NCBI GenBank assembly: GCA_963713815.1 | Contig: CAVQNH010000015.1 | Location: 62,001-126,000, forward strand | Source of the DNA: RYN-230 sp963713815 | Lineage (GTDB): Bacteria > Actinomycetota > Actinomycetes > Streptosporangiales > Streptosporangiaceae | Direction of reading: 5' to 3' | Length of the DNA stretch: 64,000 nt | In this document: piece by piece, positions 62,678-64,000 of the stretch | Position numbering within the stretch: position 1 is the stretch's first letter | Layout of the letters: each line of letters begins with the position of its first letter | The notes under the pieces: generated by a model | The model's input: only the letters and a program-made list of their open reading frames with translations | Told to the model about the DNA's origin: nothing | Database searches by the model: none | Made by a program: the position numbers and the translations under genes

Positions 62678-64000
62678 GTGGCTAAAGGCATCGTCGTCCG
62701 TGGCGCCCGTGAGCACAACCTGAAGGATGTGTCGCTGGAGCTGCCGCGGGATTCCATGATCGTGTTTACCGGGTTGTCGGGGTCGGGGAAGTCGAGCCTG
62801 GCGTTTGACACGATTTTCGCGGAGGGGCAGCGGCGGTATGTGGAGTCGCTGTCGGCGTATGCGCGGCAGTTCCTGGGCCAGATGGATAAGCCGGATGTGG
62901 ATTTCATCGATGGGCTGAGCCCGGCGGTGTCGATTGACCAGAAGGCGGCCAGCCGGAATCCGCGGTCGACGGTGGGGACGATCACGGAGGTGTATGACTA
63001 CCTGCGGTTGCTGTATGCGCGGGTGGGCAGGCCGCATTGCCCGGTGTGCGGGCGGCCGATCGCGCGGCAGGCGCCGCAGCAGATCGTGGACCGGGTGCTG
63101 GAGCTGGAGGAGGGGGCGCGGTTCCAGGTGCTGGCGCCGGTGATCCGGGGCCGTAAGGGCGAGTACACCGAGCTCCTGCGCGAACTGCAGCTCAAGGGCT
63201 ACACCAGGGCCCGGATCGACGGCATCGTGGTCCGGCTGGACGACCTGCCGTCGTTGCACAAGAACGAGCAGCACACCATCGAGGTGGTGGTGGACCGGCT
63301 GGCGGTCAAGCCCGAGTCCCGCCGCAGGCTGACCGATTCCGTGGAGACGGCGCTGGGTTGTCGGGCGGGGTGGTGCTGCTGGAGTTCGTGGACCTGGCTG
63401 AGGATGACCCGCACCGGGAGCGGATGTTCTCCGAGCATCTGGCGTGCCTGTATGACGACTTGTCGTTTGAGGAGCTGGAGCCGCGGTCGTTCTCGTTCAA
63501 CTCGCCGTGGGGGGCGTGCCCGGACTGCACCGGGCTGGGCACCCGGATGGAAGTCGACCCCGAGCTCGTGGTGGCCGACCCGGACAAGACCCTGGCCGAG
63601 GGCGCGATCGGCCCCTGGGCGGCTGGCCCGTCCGGCGACTACTTCTCCCGGCTGATCGAGGCGCTCGGGGAGACCCTGGGCTTCGGCATGGACACCCCGT
63701 GGGCCCGGCTGCCAGCCGCCGCCCAGGATGCCCTGCTGCACGGCTATGACCAGCCCGTTCACGTGCACTTCAGCACGGCCCGGGGCCGGGAACGGTCCTA
63801 TGACGCGACGTTCGAGGGCGCGATCCCGTTCATCGAGCGGCGGCACGCCGAGGCGGAGAGCGACGCGGGCCGCGAGCAGTTCGAGGGCTTCATGCGTGAG
63901 GTCCCGTGCCCGTCGTGCGCGGGGACCCGGCTCAAGCCGATCGCCCGGGCCGTGACCGTGGCCGCCGGCCCATCGCGGAACTCTGCGCGCTGCCCATCAG
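62678..64000 (+). CDS. uvrA: Excinuclease ABC subunit A, 3' end outside window, frameshifted twice
   Basis: ATPase of the UvrABC nucleotide excision repair complex. Visible: IVVRGAREHNLKDVSLELPR, Walker A TGLSGSGKSSLAFDT, the UvrB-binding/zinc region CPVCGRPIARQ and, in the second frame, CPDCTGLGTRMEV (the CxxC of the second zinc site partner). The frame breaks at about 63357: adding a base gives GLSGGVVLLEFVDL, and the adjacent frame continues without stop. A second break lies near 63964, where the expected AGRPIAELCALPIS would need one extra base. UvrA is normally intact in bacteria, so these point to sequencing errors. GTG 62678 begins the conserved MAKGIVV-type start. Confidence 0.92.

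Overview
The window is very GC-rich throughout, with strongly G/C-biased third codon positions, frequent GTG starts and many 4-base ATGA/GTGA gene overlaps. These features, together with an XRE/DUF5753 regulator beside a DUF397 protein, paired apolipoprotein N-acyltransferases, an L,D-transpeptidase lipoprotein and a DUF1707 protein, indicate a chromosomal segment of a soil-type actinobacterium. A Streptosporangiales-like lineage is my guess. I see no rRNA, tRNA, CRISPR array, transposase or phage gene.

Layout. 1-5900: a redox/signalling trio (thioredoxin-reductase-like flavoprotein, cNMP-domain histidine kinase, UBP zinc finger), then a molybdopterin oxidoreductase, FAD/NAD reductase and zinc-ribbon trio, then two small envelope-type genes. 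6000-16500: S53 sedolisin protease, serS, a SAM methyltransferase, an EamA exporter, two consecutive lnt genes and an L,D-transpeptidase. 16600-23000 (minus strand): an MFS exporter below an overlapping trio (UbiE-type methyltransferase, polytopic membrane protein, geranylgeranyl-reductase-like flavoprotein) that probably modifies an isoprenoid lipid or quinone, preceded by a DEAD-box helicase. 23000-27000: PPK2 kinase with a PsiE protein, then a divergent LysR/TDT transporter pair. 27000-43800: a large exopolysaccharide locus. It holds two CE4 deacetylases, nucleotide-sugar dehydrogenase, ATP-grasp ligase, flavoprotein, polyprenyl-phosphate sugar transferase, two GT4 and one GT2 glycosyltransferases, an epimerase, a GH18 hydrolase, a kinase/regulator pair and an atypical response regulator. 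44000-51500: hydroxyacid-oxoacid transhydrogenase, APC permease, ABC-2 exporter genes and an S15/CocE-type hydrolase that appears joined to the ABC ATPase. 52000-53300: XRE/DUF397 pair. 53600-60100: form II molybdenum hydroxylase (L-S-M order) with a MetE-like enzyme, and a HAL-family lyase with an altered MIO triad. 60300-64000: CAP-domain secreted protein, quinone-oxidoreductase-like enzyme, an acidic small protein and the 5' part of uvrA.

Two things affect how to read the list. First, at least a dozen genes, including essential-looking uvrA, carry single-base frameshifts that split otherwise intact proteins. I treat these as probable sequence errors and annotate across them, giving the position of each. 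Second, short tandem repeats of about 14-16 bp, and one of 99 bp, recur at gene ends, linkers and upstream regions.

The most promising candidate for an undescribed system is the exopolysaccharide locus. It combines lipid-linked initiation (sugar transferase plus GT4 enzymes) with a synthase-like GT2 coupled to a GH18 enzyme, a coupled ATP-grasp/flavoprotein pair, and a response regulator with Glu at the phospho-acceptor position. The apparent hydrolase-membrane anchor-(AAVPE) linker-ABC ATPase gene is the second candidate.
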